From an uncultured Sphingomonadaceae bacterium (GTDB lineage Bacteria > Pseudomonadota > Alphaproteobacteria > Sphingomonadales > Sphingomonadaceae): a stretch of DNA of 64,000 bases. This document shows positions 1 to 8,857 of this stretch, one piece after another (the stretch's first letter is position 1; each line of letters starts with the position of its first letter). The stretch spans positions 372,001-436,000 of the forward strand of contig CANLCX010000003.1 of assembly GCA_947489315.1 (NCBI GenBank), given 5' to 3'. The position numbers and the translations under genes are program-made. The notes beneath the pieces were generated by a model. It saw only the letters and a list, made by a program, of their open reading frames with translations, was not told the DNA's origin and made no database searches.

Positions 1-305
1 ACGACAAATATGCCCGTCAGATCGACGGTTCTGCTGGCATTGCAGTATTTGTTGGAGAGAAGGATGATCCGGAGCATTGGGTGCAAGCGGGCCGCGCCTG
101 TCAAAGATTTGCTTTGCAGGCGACTGCTCTGGGGCTGAAGCAAGCGTATATAAATCAGCCCGTTGAAGTCTCGAAATTGCGTCCGGAACTGGCGGCCTTG
201 GTTGGAACGCCGAAGCGGCGGCCCAATATCATCATGCGCTTTGGCTATGGACCAACAATGCCAATGTCACTCCGACGCCCGGTTGATGCCGTGCTAGCGG
301 TCTGA
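1..305 (+). CDS. Nitroreductase-like (Acg/Tat-signal family) protein, C-terminal part
   Basis: Only the last about 100 residues are in the window; the frame begins at base 3 and stops at 303-305. The fragment has the layout of the C-terminal half of Acg-type flavin nitroreductase-like proteins: a FVGEKDDPEHWVQAGRACQR stretch, the helix that packs on FMN, then a QPVEV...RPELA segment and a closing PNIIMRFGYG strand with RRP before the end. Family members bind FMN, but substrates are generally unknown. The N-terminus, any Tat signal and most flavin contacts lie outside the window, so activity cannot be judged. Confidence 0.65.
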   Translation, partial: DKYARQIDGSAGIAVFVGEKDDPEHWVQAGRACQRFALQATALGLKQAYINQPVEVSKLRPELAALVGTPKRRPNIIMRFGYGPTMPMSLRRPVDAVLAV

Positions 306-339
306 TTATCAAGAAACAGGTCAATCTGACCGTAAATTT

Positions 340-419
340 AATGTCTGCTTTCGGGATAAAGCGGACCTTCCGCCAACCTTCGACTTGTGCGCAAAAGCCG
401 ACTTTAAGTCTTAGCACTG
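340..419. repeat. Dispersed palindromic repeat (module B plus degenerate module A)
   Basis: TGTCTGCTTTCGGGATAAAGCGGA at 340-363 forms a hairpin between TGTCTGCTTT and AAAGCGGA. A degraded second unit (GCGCAAAAGCCGACTTTAAG) follows at 389-412. It belongs to the same family as the copies near 8.8, 21.7, 33.8, 38.4, 45, 46.5, 51.2, 52.3, 57.4 and 58 kb. Confidence 0.6.
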
Positions 420-455
420 CTAGACACAGGACGGCTTTTTGATTTTAGCAGAATG

Positions 456-1061
456 TCATTCCACTTGGCGGGCGGAATACCATATTGCGCAACCGGCGAA
501 AAATGTTGCAATTGCTCCGCTTGCGCCAGCCAGTGGCACTGCACCCAGCCCCAAACGCACGGCGGCCACATTTAAGGCGATCGCGATTACTCCGGCGATC
601 AAACTGACCAAGCCGACCACTCGGCCAATGGTCTCGCCATTGCGGAATAGCGATAGCCCGAAAAACACAGCAGCCAATCCCAGAACGACCTTGGCCAAAT
701 AATAGAACAGAAATGATCCGGCCAGCACCGTGCCCATAAGCGGCGCAAACTCTTCGCCGGCCTTGGTCGCTGGCAGAAACATAGACAGTCCAATGCCAGA
801 TTGGACCATGTTTACCAATCCGGCCACTACCAGTGCAGACCAACCCAACTGCATATCCGAAGATCGGACCAGGCCAACGAGCGAGGCGATAGCAATGGCG
901 GTAAATAACAGCAGTTCGATGGTCCAGATTGTCGATCGCAGAGGCCAACCTTCGACAATCCCGACACCGCTGAGGGTCATTGTATAAATTATCTGTGAAA
1001 TCACGGTGAGCAGAAGCATAATCGACATAAATGTTGCTATTTGTCGCATTGTCTGGGGCAT
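456..1061 (-). CDS. Conserved six-helix membrane protein, function unknown
   Basis: 201 residues. The start is ATG at 1061, preceded by GGAG six bases upstream; an upstream in-frame ATG at 1112 has no ribosome site. Six hydrophobic segments are visible, at roughly residues 10-32, 45-66, 73-97, 107-141, 146-169 and 174-198, with short loops and few charged residues. I see no catalytic or transport signature. It stands alone, convergent with the upstream nitroreductase-like gene and separated from it by a palindromic repeat. I do not recognise the family. Confidence 0.7.
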   Translation of the reverse strand: MPQTMRQIATFMSIMLLLTVISQIIYTMTLSGVGIVEGWPLRSTIWTIELLLFTAIAIASLVGLVRSSDMQLGWSALVVAGLVNMVQSGIGLSMFLPATKAGEEFAPLMGTVLAGSFLFYYLAKVVLGLAAVFFGLSLFRNGETIGRVVGLVSLIAGVIAIALNVAAVRLGLGAVPLAGASGAIATFFAGCAIWYSARQVE

Positions 1062-1610
1062 GATTTCTCCGGAATCTAAGGAATATCGATTGCTGTTCGA
1101 TCTGATACGCAAACTGGTTACAACAGAAGCAAATATAAATACCGGGTCGCTCTTGCACTGGCGATGAGCGAAGATTGTTTAGCTCGTGGACATAGCTTCC
1201 AAGCATCACGTTATCGCAATGCCCACCGAAACAATAAGGCGGAGCTTGCCATTGGTGCGATAATGTCGGTTTTTGCGACGAAGCCGCCATCAGGTGATTG
1301 TGTGTAAATTGTCGAGCCAGAAGGCGACCCAAAGGAAGGAAACTTCATTTCCCATTTAGCAGCTATTGTGAGCTGATATTTTCCGGCTCGACAAACATAT
1401 AAACAACTATTGGTCGAGGAGTATAATCTGCCTGTTAGGCCGTAGTAAGATCGAGCAACAAGGCAGACGAAGGCTCGCGGCAACATGCAAGGTCCGCTTT
1501 TGGGATATTTTCAACGTTCCGATATTGACGCCATTTCAAATCAAAGCTTTCCTACATATTACCAAATAGGTTATTATATGTGTTTCAAAACACCAAATAT
1601 GGAGATATTT

Positions 1611-2207
1611 ATGACCGCCTCATCCCCTGAACATAACGAACAGTCCCTGCCCGAACCCACAAAGCGGCCACAGCATAATGGCTGGAGCAAAGCCAAAATG
1701 CGGACCTTTCTCGAAGCGCTGGCGGCTTGCGGATCGGTTACGGCGGCGGCCAAGTCTGTCTATATGTCACGCGACAGCGCTTATAAGCTGCGCGCGCGCT
1801 TAATGGGTACGCCGTTTGATTTGGCCTGGGAGGCAGCGCTGGAAAACGGTATGCGGCAAGTGGCCCATGAAGCGCTTGACCGCGCGATTAACGGCGTGAT
1901 GCAGCCGGTTTTCTGGAAAGGCGAGCAGATTGGCGAGAAGCGCGTGTTCAATGAAAATCTGACCAAGTTCATATTGACCAATCCCTCGCGCATCGGGCGC
2001 AATCCGCTGGCCCGCGAACATGCACTGGGCAAATGGGATTCAATATTGGACCGGGTCGAACATGGACCGCTGGATTGGGAAGACCATGATGCGGGAGAAG
2101 ATCCCGAAGGAAAAGCAATGGCGATGGAATATATCAAACAGGAAAGCGAATATGCCAGTGGCTGGATGTGGGAACTCAGTCAGAACAAGCCTCGCAAAAC
2201 CGGCTAA
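1611..2207 (+). CDS. HTH-containing conserved protein, function unknown
   Basis: 198 residues. The start is ATG 1611, with GGAGA seven bases upstream; the frame remains open to 1485 but has no other good start. Residues about 25-62 (SKAKMRTFLEALAACGSVTAAAK, then SRDSAYKLRAR) look like the helix-turn-helix of LysR-type or terminase-small-subunit-type DNA binders. The rest is helical and acidic with a conserved FNENLTKFIL block. No LysR effector domain is present, so it is not a normal LysR regulator. Similar short HTH proteins are common in sphingomonads without known function. Confidence 0.7.
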   Translation: MTASSPEHNEQSLPEPTKRPQHNGWSKAKMRTFLEALAACGSVTAAAKSVYMSRDSAYKLRARLMGTPFDLAWEAALENGMRQVAHEALDRAINGVMQPVFWKGEQIGEKRVFNENLTKFILTNPSRIGRNPLAREHALGKWDSILDRVEHGPLDWEDHDAGEDPEGKAMAMEYIKQESEYASGWMWELSQNKPRKTG

Positions 2208-2309
2208 TCCGGGCGATTCATCGGCCCATGCGTAAGGCAAAGCCGACGCGCGTTTTAGGTGATTTTGTGTATAAACTGTATAAACTCAGAATATCGAAAC
2301 GAGGCCGAT

Positions 2310-3302
2310 TTACCGGTTTTGTCTGCCAAGCATGATCTGACCGCCGGCAAAATGCATGGCATCGTCCCGGTCTTTGGCCAGCAGCAACGGTCCGTCGAGA
2401 TCGACCCACCCCGCGCGCTGGGCGAGGGCAAAGGCAGGCCGAATGGCAAGCGAGGTGGAGAGCATGCAGCCGACCATCAGTTTGAGGCCGGCTTGCTCTG
2501 CGGCATCGGCAATGCGAATGGATTCGGTCAGGCCGCCGGCCTTGTCGAGCTTGATATTCACCGCTTGATAATAAGGTGCGAGAGCGGGAATGTCGGCGCT
2601 GGTGTGGCAGCTTTCGTCGGCGCAGAGCGGGATCGGGGAACGGACATCGGCCAGCAGGTCGTCCCGACCCGCGCTGACCGGTTGTTCGATCAGCTCGACG
2701 CCCCACTGTGCGAGAGCGGCGGCTTCCCCGGCGATATCGAGATTGTTCCAGCTCTCATTGGCGTCGACGATCAGCCGCGCATCGGGCGCACCGCGATGGA
2801 CGGCGGCGACACGCGCATGGTCATCGCTGCCGGACAGCTTGAGCTTGAGCAGGCTGTGGGTGTCAGCGGCGGCACGGGCATCGGCCTCCATTGTTGCCGG
2901 ATCGCTGAGCGAGATGGTGAAGGCGGAGGTCAGCGCGCGGGGCTCGGGCAGGCTCGCTTGCTGCCACAGCGGCTGGCCGGTTTGCTGGCATAGAAGGTCC
3001 CACAGCGCGCAGTCCAGCGCGTTGCGGGCGGCACCTCTCGGCATATGGTCGAGCAACGTCTGCTGGTCGAAACTGCCATGGGCGCGGGCAAATATCTCTA
3101 TGGCGGTGACGCAATTCTCGGCTGTCTCGCCTTCATAATAGATGGGAGTGGCCTCGCCGATTCCTTCATGGGTGCCATCACTGATGCGGCAGACGACGAC
3201 ATCGACATGAATTTTGGCGCCGCGGCTGATGATGAAAGACCCGTTGACCGGCCAGCGTTCAGCGGTTGCGGATATAGAAAGAGGAGAAGCGGATGGTGAC
3301 AT
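2310..3302 (-). CDS. Dipeptide epimerase (enolase superfamily, L-Ala-D/L-Glu epimerase-like)
   Basis: 330 residues, the normal length for the muconate lactonizing subgroup of the enolase superfamily. An N-terminal capping domain is followed by a TIM barrel. The KLK motif (first acid/base lysine) is in LLKLKL near residue 155. Metal ligands follow in VDANESW, IEQP and CADES, and the second catalytic lysine is in NIKLDKAGG, then VGCM. This pattern fits dipeptide epimerases, which interconvert L- and D-residues in Ala-Glu-type dipeptides during murein peptide recycling or peptide use. Exact substrate cannot be told from sequence. The start is ATG 3302; the ribosome site is weak. Confidence 0.88.
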   Translation of the reverse strand: MSPSASPLSISATAERWPVNGSFIISRGAKIHVDVVVCRISDGTHEGIGEATPIYYEGETAENCVTAIEIFARAHGSFDQQTLLDHMPRGAARNALDCALWDLLCQQTGQPLWQQASLPEPRALTSAFTISLSDPATMEADARAAADTHSLLKLKLSGSDDHARVAAVHRGAPDARLIVDANESWNNLDIAGEAAALAQWGVELIEQPVSAGRDDLLADVRSPIPLCADESCHTSADIPALAPYYQAVNIKLDKAGGLTESIRIADAAEQAGLKLMVGCMLSTSLAIRPAFALAQRAGWVDLDGPLLLAKDRDDAMHFAGGQIMLGRQNR

Positions 3303-3372
3303 AGGAAGATGGTAGCGGAAGACCAGCGGCTGTCATCTGCTTTGTTAGGCGCCCGGCATCAGATCGCGGATA

Positions 3373-4764
3373 TCAGGAGGCAGCTTGGGACCATTTTCCG
3401 GTTGGCAGTTGCCCTATAATCGGGTTCCATTTTGCTTCCTGCGCGCGGCGGCTCAGATAGGTGTCGAGCCCGATTTGTAGCGCGACGAGCATATAGACGA
3501 AAGGTTGAAAGGCGACGCCAACGAACAGTGAGCCAGCCATGTAGATAATATGGGCGTTGCCGAGCGCGATGGCGAGCGGAGCGACCCAGGTCTCGCTTTC
3601 CTTCTGGGTGTTTCGATAGCGCCGACGGAGTACTTCCATCCGCCAGATACCGCCGAGGTGAATGAACAGCCATAGGGAGAGGCCGGGATAGCCTTGCTCG
3701 CCCAGCATCTCGAAATAGCTGCTATGAAAGGCGCGGCCTTCGTCGACCACTTCGATCGGGCCATCATCTTCCAGCGCGTAGTCATATTCCTGTTCCTGCT
3801 GGGCGTCATTCTCATCCTCTGCCAGCTCATAACGCAGTTTGTTGAGCCGATAGACGTTAAACCCGCCGCCGATGGGATTGGCATTGGCATATTCGATGGT
3901 CCACTCCCAAACCGCGATGCGGGTCGAGGCAGACTCATCGGCTTTGTAATTCTGAATCGTCCCCATGCGCTCGGAAAAGCTTTGCGGCAGGAACGGGATC
4001 GCCATCAGGCCGATGGTCACGGCAAGGCCCGCATAGAGGAAGCGATATTTGACGAAGCGCAGCTGGAGCACCGCCAGCACCGCAATGCAGACCAGTCCGG
4101 TGCGTGCCTGTGTCCCGATCGGGATCAACAGGGCGGCAAAGACCAAGGCCAAAGTGAAATATTTGACCCGCCAGTCGGGAGGGAAAATTGTACCATGTTT
4201 AGAGAGCCACAGCATCAACGGGATGATCGCAATCGCAACCATCGAGATAATCGAGCCTTCATACAGCCCGGCATTATCGTCGATCAGCAGGACCAGCGCG
4301 CCATAGCCGCCGCCGGACCCGAGCGTCTTGATACCGCCAGTGATAATCAAGGTGGCTGCGCAGAGCACCATGAACAGAGTCAGCGCCTCGATCCTGAGTT
4401 TGGTGCGCAAGGTGAGCGGCAGGAATATGGCAAAGACCAAGGCCTTCCAGACCCAGTCCCATTTTTCCATAGCATCCTCCGGCAAAGCCCCTTGAAAAGT
4501 GGTGTAGCCGCAATAGAGCAAGAGCAGGACCATCGCCCCCTGTCGCACCGAAAAACGGCTATCTTTCTTGTCATCCGCAACCATGTAACCAAGGAAAGCC
4601 ATGCCGAAGACAATGAGAGACAAAGGGATCGAATTGAGCAGGAAATAGCTCAGTCGCTGTGGCGCGACAATGTCGATATAGGCATAGATCAACGTAAAGA
4701 TAAACGGACGCTTGAACGCCAGAAACAAGAGCGCCAGCAGATAAGCGACAAACACCAGATCACG
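3373..4764 (-). CDS. Putative O-glycosylation ligase, exosortase A system-associated
   Basis: Multi-spanning inner-membrane protein of about 463 residues, with 10-12 hydrophobic segments and a large loop near residues 330-380 rich in Asp/Glu. The N-terminal MRDLVFVAYLLALLFLAFKR and the block TQARTGLV followed by ESASTRIAVW fit the O-antigen-ligase-like (Wzy/WaaL) family tied to exosortase A, expected to transfer sugar chains to protein or lipid acceptors. The start was chosen at ATG 4764 (GGAG eight bases upstream, family-like MRD start). ATG 4800 (AGGG upstream) and ATG 4842 would add 12 or 26 residues. The next gene upstream, divergent, is an exosortase-associated glycosyltransferase. Confidence 0.82.
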   Translation of the reverse strand, partial: RDLVFVAYLLALLFLAFKRPFIFTLIYAYIDIVAPQRLSYFLLNSIPLSLIVFGMAFLGYMVADDKKDSRFSVRQGAMVLLLLYCGYTTFQGALPEDAMEKWDWVWKALVFAIFLPLTLRTKLRIEALTLFMVLCAATLIITGGIKTLGSGGGYGALVLLIDDNAGLYEGSIISMVAIAIIPLMLWLSKHGTIFPPDWRVKYFTLALVFAALLIPIGTQARTGLVCIAVLAVLQLRFVKYRFLYAGLAVTIGLMAIPFLPQSFSERMGTIQNYKADESASTRIAVWEWTIEYANANPIGGGFNVYRLNKLRYELAEDENDAQQEQEYDYALEDDGPIEVVDEGRAFHSSYFEMLGEQGYPGLSLWLFIHLGGIWRMEVLRRRYRNTQKESETWVAPLAIALGNAHIIYMAGSLFVGVAFQPFVYMLVALQIGLDTYLSRRAQEAKWNPIIGQLPTGKWSQAAS

Positions 4765-5036
4765 CATCGGGCTGGCTCCGTGGCTGGCCTCTTTGGGCAT
4801 GAAAACCCTCTGGCTCTGCATCCGGTTCTGGCGGATCTTCATGATCGAGGTCAGGACGATGAATCAGCCGCCATACCGCAATCAGCAGCAAACCATGTGT
4901 CAGAGCGATGGAAAAATTATCGATCATATGGGGTTCGGCGGCCTCTGTTCATACATCAGATTCATATCACTATCTGCACGCGATACAGGCTTTGGGTTGA
5001 CGGGACGTTAATCCTTTTCTGGCAGGGACTTGCGCC

Positions 5037-6269
5037 ATGACGCGGATTTTGCACATATTGGATCACAGCCTGCCTTTGCACAGCGGATATTGCTTCCGTA
5101 CCCGGGCGATTATGAAGTCCCAGATAGCCAGCGGCTTGCATGTCGCCGGTGTGACTGGCGTTCGTCAGGATCAGCATGGGTTTGAAGCCGCTGCGCCGTT
5201 GGAACAGGCGGATGGATTGGATTTTTTCCGGACATTGGCCGATGTAAACGGCCCCTCGCCGGTGCGCGAATGGCGGGAAATATCCGTATTTGCAGATCGC
5301 ATCGCGAAAGTCGTGCAAGAGTGGCAGCCAGATGTGCTGCACGCCCACTCGCCGGTTTTGAACGGGTTGGCGGCTTTGCGGGTAGCGCAAAAAACGGGGC
5401 TGCCGCTGCTCTATGAAATTCGCGCATTCTGGGAGGATGCATCCGTAGGAAACGGCACCGGCCGCGAAGGCAGTCCGCGCTATTGGCTCACGCGCCAATT
5501 GGAAAATCACGTCGTCAATTCCGCTGATGCGGTGGCAGTGATCTGCGAAGGCTTGAAATCCGACCTCATTGCTCGCGGTGTTGCTAAGCAGAAAATCACC
5601 GTTTCGCCCAATGGCGTCGACATGAGAATGTTCGGCAATCCACCGGAACCAGACGAAGCGCTGCGGAAAGATCTCGGTCTGTCCGGTAAATCTGTGCTTG
5701 GCTTCATTGGTAGCTTTTATGATTATGAGGGACTGGATGATCTTGTCGCCGCTATGCCGCTGTTGCAGAATATGTGCCCGGAAGCACATCTGCTGCTCGT
5801 CGGTGGCGGCCCGATGGAAGAGGCGCTCAAACAGCAGGTGGAGAGCTCGGCTGCAGCCTCTGCGATTACCTTTACCGGCCGGGTGCCGCATGAAGACGTC
5901 GAGCGCTATTATGGCCTGATGGATGTCATGGTCTATCCACGCAAATCCATGCGCCTGACAGAATTGGTGACACCGCTCAAACCGCTCGAAGCTATGGCGC
6001 AAGGCCGTCTTGTCGCCGCATCCGATGTCGGTGGTCATATTGAACTCATCGAAGATGGCGTAACCGGAACATTATTCCCTGCCGGATCACCCGAAAAAAT
6101 CGCACAAAAACTGGCCGATTTACTGAAAAATCGCGCCCAATGGCCACAAACCATTGAAGCCGCACGAAAATTTGTTGAGGCGGATCGTAACTGGTCGTCA
6201 AACATTTTGCGTTACAATCCTGTTTACCAAAGGTTGATCGCGCATAAATCCTATAAGCGGGCAGCCTGA
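5037..6269 (+). CDS. PEP-CTERM/exosortase A-associated glycosyltransferase, GT4-like
   Basis: 410 residues. The opening RILHILDHSLPLHSGYCFRT is the signature of the exosortase-A-associated GT4 glycosyltransferases (family TIGR04063). A GT-B fold is expected: an acceptor domain to about residue 190, then VSPNGVDMRMF, GFIGSFYDYEGLDDL, and the donor-binding block YPRKSMRLTELVTPLKPLEAMAQG. It should add a nucleotide-sugar-derived hexose to an exopolysaccharide or glycan precursor on the cytoplasmic face. Divergent from the O-glycosylation ligase gene, with an intergenic space that can hold both promoters. No exosortase gene itself is in the window. Confidence 0.88.
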   Translation: MTRILHILDHSLPLHSGYCFRTRAIMKSQIASGLHVAGVTGVRQDQHGFEAAAPLEQADGLDFFRTLADVNGPSPVREWREISVFADRIAKVVQEWQPDVLHAHSPVLNGLAALRVAQKTGLPLLYEIRAFWEDASVGNGTGREGSPRYWLTRQLENHVVNSADAVAVICEGLKSDLIARGVAKQKITVSPNGVDMRMFGNPPEPDEALRKDLGLSGKSVLGFIGSFYDYEGLDDLVAAMPLLQNMCPEAHLLLVGGGPMEEALKQQVESSAAASAITFTGRVPHEDVERYYGLMDVMVYPRKSMRLTELVTPLKPLEAMAQGRLVAASDVGGHIELIEDGVTGTLFPAGSPEKIAQKLADLLKNRAQWPQTIEAARKFVEADRNWSSNILRYNPVYQRLIAHKSYKRAA

Positions 6270-6285
6270 GACGGTGGAGAATGAC

Positions 6286-7389
6286 GTGGAACTGACACAG
6301 GAAAAATTGACTGCATATAGAGTGCCGATGATGGCAATTGCTGCTGGTGTCGGCGCTGCACTGGTGACCGTCACTTTACCGCATGTGTATCTGGAATCCA
6401 TTATTGGTGCGACCGGGCTATCCGAAATCATATCCGTCGCCGCACCACCGCTCGGCAATACTGCGCGCGGCCTGATCGCCATCATGGCCGGTCTGGTATC
6501 CGCATCTGCCATCTATTTCTTTTTAAATCGCAAAGGGGGCTCTGACATGGGCGTTGCACTTCGAGAACAAATTAATGCCGCTAGTCCGATTGAACTGGAC
6601 CTAGAAGAAGAAGAAGCGAAGGCAAAGAAAAGCCGGTTCGCTCTGCCCAAATTTGATACCAAATCACTCACCAAGTTTCTAAAGAAGCCGAAGAAGGACA
6701 AGGCCAGAGTCATGGACCTTTCCGATCTACCCCAATTGCGGAAACTGGATGACGAAACGGATGAACCGGTTCGGCCATCGATTTTTGCGGCCCCAGAACC
6801 AAGCGCAACGCTGCCCGAAACCATCCAGCGTTTCGAGAAACCTGAGATAGAAGAAGCAGAAGTAGAAGCAGTGGCTGATATCGCTCCGCCCCGCGACTCA
6901 TTTGTAGCTGATGATTTGCAGCCTGCCGAGCCGACACCGGTCGAACCCGCATCCCTGTCCGTTGCCGCGCCGGATATCGCAGCATCAGATATTGTGGTGC
7001 CAATGGAGGATTTGTCCGCTCTCAACATTGCGCAGCTCGCCGATCGACTGGAGGCAGGCCTGCACCGTCTGAAACAGCTAGAGGCCATCAGTGCGGAAGT
7101 GGCCGTCATGGCTTCGCAGGCAGCAGTGGTAGCAGCACCAGAACCTGCGCCAGCACCGGCGACAGTACCGCACGCCGAGCGCGAGCCACTGGCCGTTGTA
7201 CAGCCCGAGATCGAAGCGGTTCCGGCTCCGGCCCCGGCTGCTTTTTCCGAGGCCAAAATATTTTCACCACCACCCCTGAAACAAGTTGAGAAACCTGTTG
7301 AAGCCGCCATGGAAGACCGCCAGGCAGATATGGATGTCGCCTTGAAAGCGGCGCTCGGTACATTGGAAAAAATGACGGCGCAGCGATAG
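6286..7389 (+). CDS. Membrane-anchored acidic/proline-alanine-rich protein, unknown
   Basis: 367 residues from GTG 6286, chosen because GGAG lies six bases upstream; GTG 6274 would overlap this site. Two hydrophobic segments, about residues 15-45 and 60-83, form a hairpin anchor. A basic stretch (KKSRF..KKPKKDKARV) follows, then a long low-complexity region rich in Glu, Ala and Pro, with a predicted coiled-coil-like SALNIAQLADRLEAGLHRLK segment near residue 240. It starts 16 bases after the glycosyltransferase stop and is probably co-transcribed, suggesting a scaffold role in envelope glycan export. The function is unknown; low complexity makes homology calls unsafe. Confidence 0.7.
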   Translation: MELTQEKLTAYRVPMMAIAAGVGAALVTVTLPHVYLESIIGATGLSEIISVAAPPLGNTARGLIAIMAGLVSASAIYFFLNRKGGSDMGVALREQINAASPIELDLEEEEAKAKKSRFALPKFDTKSLTKFLKKPKKDKARVMDLSDLPQLRKLDDETDEPVRPSIFAAPEPSATLPETIQRFEKPEIEEAEVEAVADIAPPRDSFVADDLQPAEPTPVEPASLSVAAPDIAASDIVVPMEDLSALNIAQLADRLEAGLHRLKQLEAISAEVAVMASQAAVVAAPEPAPAPATVPHAEREPLAVVQPEIEAVPAPAPAAFSEAKIFSPPPLKQVEKPVEAAMEDRQADMDVALKAALGTLEKMTAQR

Positions 7390-7391
7390 TC

Positions 7392-7724
7392 TTAGTCGCA
7401 GGTTCGGTTTTCCACCGGATCAACGATCGTCAAGATTTCGAGCGTGAACGACCCATCATCGGCGTCATCATGTTGGACCAACAGATCAGCGACAAAATGG
7501 CCCGACAAGTCAAACTCATGGGTGGCCAATTTATTTTCCAACGCGGCAGACATGTCCGCGGGAGTTGGTGTCGTGGCCTGAACAGCAAGCCTGTGGCGGG
7601 TACCAGAAAAGGTAATGCTGGCCCAGCGGCGTTCGCGCGTCAGCGTCACTGCATAGCCCGGCCCCGCCAATAGCTGCACCTGCTCAACCAATAAAGATCC
7701 GATGTCTTGAGCGGACTTCCTCAT
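7392..7724 (-). CDS. Small conserved protein, unknown
   Basis: 110 residues from ATG 7724 with AAGGAG seven bases upstream; the frame extends upstream without a better start. Mixed alpha/beta composition (ITFSGTRHRLAVQA, FVADLLVQHD, FTLEILTI), no membrane segment, no recognisable motif. It lies two bases from the end of the convergent acidic membrane protein gene and 22 bases downstream of the small DNA-binding-like gene at 7747-7935, so those two form an operon. Function unknown. Confidence 0.65.
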   Translation of the reverse strand: MRKSAQDIGSLLVEQVQLLAGPGYAVTLTRERRWASITFSGTRHRLAVQATTPTPADMSAALENKLATHEFDLSGHFVADLLVQHDDADDGSFTLEILTIVDPVENRTCD

Positions 7725-7746
7725 CGCGTTTCTCCTTAAGGGTCTA

Positions 7747-7935
7747 TCAAGCGGCATGATCATTTCTCCATTTGTTCATGAAATGTTCTACTCTTAGTGA
7801 AATTTTTTCCCCCGGTTCGCGGCCATTGCGCAAGTCTTCGACAAAGCGCGGATCACGTACGGAAAGCCGACCAAATTTGGTCCATGGCATGTCGGTCTCC
7901 CGCATAAATTTCTCGATTTCCCGTAACAAATACAT
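7747..7935 (-). CDS. Small HTH-like conserved protein
   Basis: 62 residues starting at ATG 7935 (GGAG nine bases upstream); ATG 7950 would add five residues. The sequence REIEKFMRE, then TKFGRLSVRDPRFVEDLRNG, matches a short alphaproteobacterial helix-turn-helix-like family in which an FGR...DP.FV.DLR.GRE core is conserved. It is divergent from the S24 repressor-like gene; the shared 118-bp spacer carries the TAGG-N6-CCTA operator cluster, so it is probably repressed by that neighbour. Confidence 0.65.
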   Translation of the reverse strand: MYLLREIEKFMRETDMPWTKFGRLSVRDPRFVEDLRNGREPGEKISLRVEHFMNKWRNDHAA

Positions 7936-7964
7936 TGCGATCTTCTCCATTCGACTCGATTGCG

Positions 7965-8018
7965 ATAGGCAATTTCCTATTTGAAATGTAATTTCCTACA
8001 TGTCTAGGATATTTCCTA
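7965..8018. promoter_or_regulatory. Operator cluster of the S24-type repressor
   Basis: Three direct copies of ATTTCCTA start at 7972, 7991 and 8011, spaced 19 and 20 bp, i.e. about two helical turns. The outer two are part of identical-spacing palindromes, TAGG-N6-CCTA (7966-7979 and 8005-8018); the middle one is a half site. They fill the spacer between divergent 7747-7935 and the repressor gene at 8054. Direct sequence observation; binding by the neighbouring repressor is inferred. Confidence 0.65.
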
Positions 8019-8053
8019 TTGCCATTTTCGGCCAGCGCCGATAGGATCTACGC

Positions 8054-8731
8054 ATGGTTCAGAAACACCCTTTCCCGGACGGTGATCCGCGCGCTAACCT
8101 GGAGCGGTTGGTTCGAGAAAATGGTGATGATTTTTCATCGCTGTCGCGGATGCTTGGCAAAAACCCGGCCTATATTCAGCAATATATTAAGCGTGGTACG
8201 CCCAAAAAACTGGACGAGGGTGATCGCCGGAAACTGGCCGAATTTTATGCGGTCGATGAACAGCTTCTAGGCGGTGCATTTCCTTCGGCGACCAAGCAAA
8301 TAATGACCCGCGGCGGCCAGGATATGGTGCGGATCAAACAACTCCAGCTCGGCGCGTCCGCCGGCCCCGGATCGCTGGCAGACGATGAGGCGCATCAGGA
8401 CAGCATGGCCTTTGGTGCCAAATGGCTGAAGCAGATCGGTACGGATCCCGACAAGCTATCGCTCATCTCGGTCGACGGCGATTCCATGGACCCCACTCTG
8501 TGCGATGGCGATGACATCATGGTCGATCATAGCGCTGCCGAACGCCCTCTGCGCGACGGCATCTATGTCCTGCGCATGGACGATGTTCTGCTGGTCAAAC
8601 GCCTGGCACTGCGTCCATCGGGCAAAATATCTATCCGCAGCGACAATGAGCGCTATCCCGACTGGGACGATATCGCGCCACAAGAGGTCAATATTATTGG
8701 CCGCGTGGTCTGGAAAGGGCGACGGCTTTAG
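8054..8731 (+). CDS. S24 (LexA/CI-like) peptidase-family repressor
   Basis: 225 residues. An N-terminal helical DNA-binding region (LERLVRENGDDFSSLSRMLGK, then AYIQQYIKRG) precedes a peptidase S24 domain from about residue 120. The autocleavage serine is in VDGDSMDPTL and the catalytic lysine in LLVKRL, followed by IRSDN and NIIGRVVW as in LexA/UmuD/CI. Proteins of this class bind operators as dimers and may self-cleave on RecA activation; no clear Ala-Gly cleavage site is visible, so induction is uncertain. The start is ATG 8054 with AGGA seven bases upstream. The upstream TTTCCTA cluster suggests autoregulation. Confidence 0.88.
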   Translation: MVQKHPFPDGDPRANLERLVRENGDDFSSLSRMLGKNPAYIQQYIKRGTPKKLDEGDRRKLAEFYAVDEQLLGGAFPSATKQIMTRGGQDMVRIKQLQLGASAGPGSLADDEAHQDSMAFGAKWLKQIGTDPDKLSLISVDGDSMDPTLCDGDDIMVDHSAAERPLRDGIYVLRMDDVLLVKRLALRPSGKISIRSDNERYPDWDDIAPQEVNIIGRVVWKGRRL

Positions 8732-8737
8732 AGTCCG

Positions 8738-8830
8738 CTAGGTGCTGGGATCGGCCCGATGCCACTGAGTATCGTCCCAGCTCTCGCATTGCGTCACATC
8801 CAGATCGGCGGGTGCGACATGCCTTGCGGT
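8738..8830 (-). pseudogene. C-terminal remnant of an unidentified gene
   Basis: Reading the minus strand from the repeat at 8831 towards the S24 gene gives an open frame of about 27 residues (HVAPADLDVTQCESWDDTQW, then HRADPST) and a stop at 8738-8740. Composition and codon use look coding, but there is no start: the frame runs into the palindromic repeat. I read it as a decayed gene cut at the repeat. The parent family is not recognised. Confidence 0.4.
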
Positions 8831-8857
8831 TGCTTAATCCCGAAAGCGGACATTAGT
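8831..8857. repeat. Dispersed palindromic repeat, half copy (module B)
   Basis: Contains ATCCCGAAAGCGGACATTAG, the conserved right half of module B. The left stem arm is reduced to TTGCTTA. It adjoins the broken end of the coding remnant at 8738-8830. The rest of 8858-9124 is AT-rich and holds nothing I can identify. Confidence 0.65.

Noticed and set aside
445-1332. Long minus-strand frame of 295 codons overlapping the six-helix membrane protein
   Set aside because: Composition is typical of an antisense or shifted shadow (Arg/Gly-rich, no domain); the membrane protein frame has a ribosome site and clear helices.
6513-7310. Ser/Ala-rich 265-codon minus-strand frame
   Set aside because: It is the antisense shadow of the Glu/Ala/Pro-rich gene at 6286-7389.
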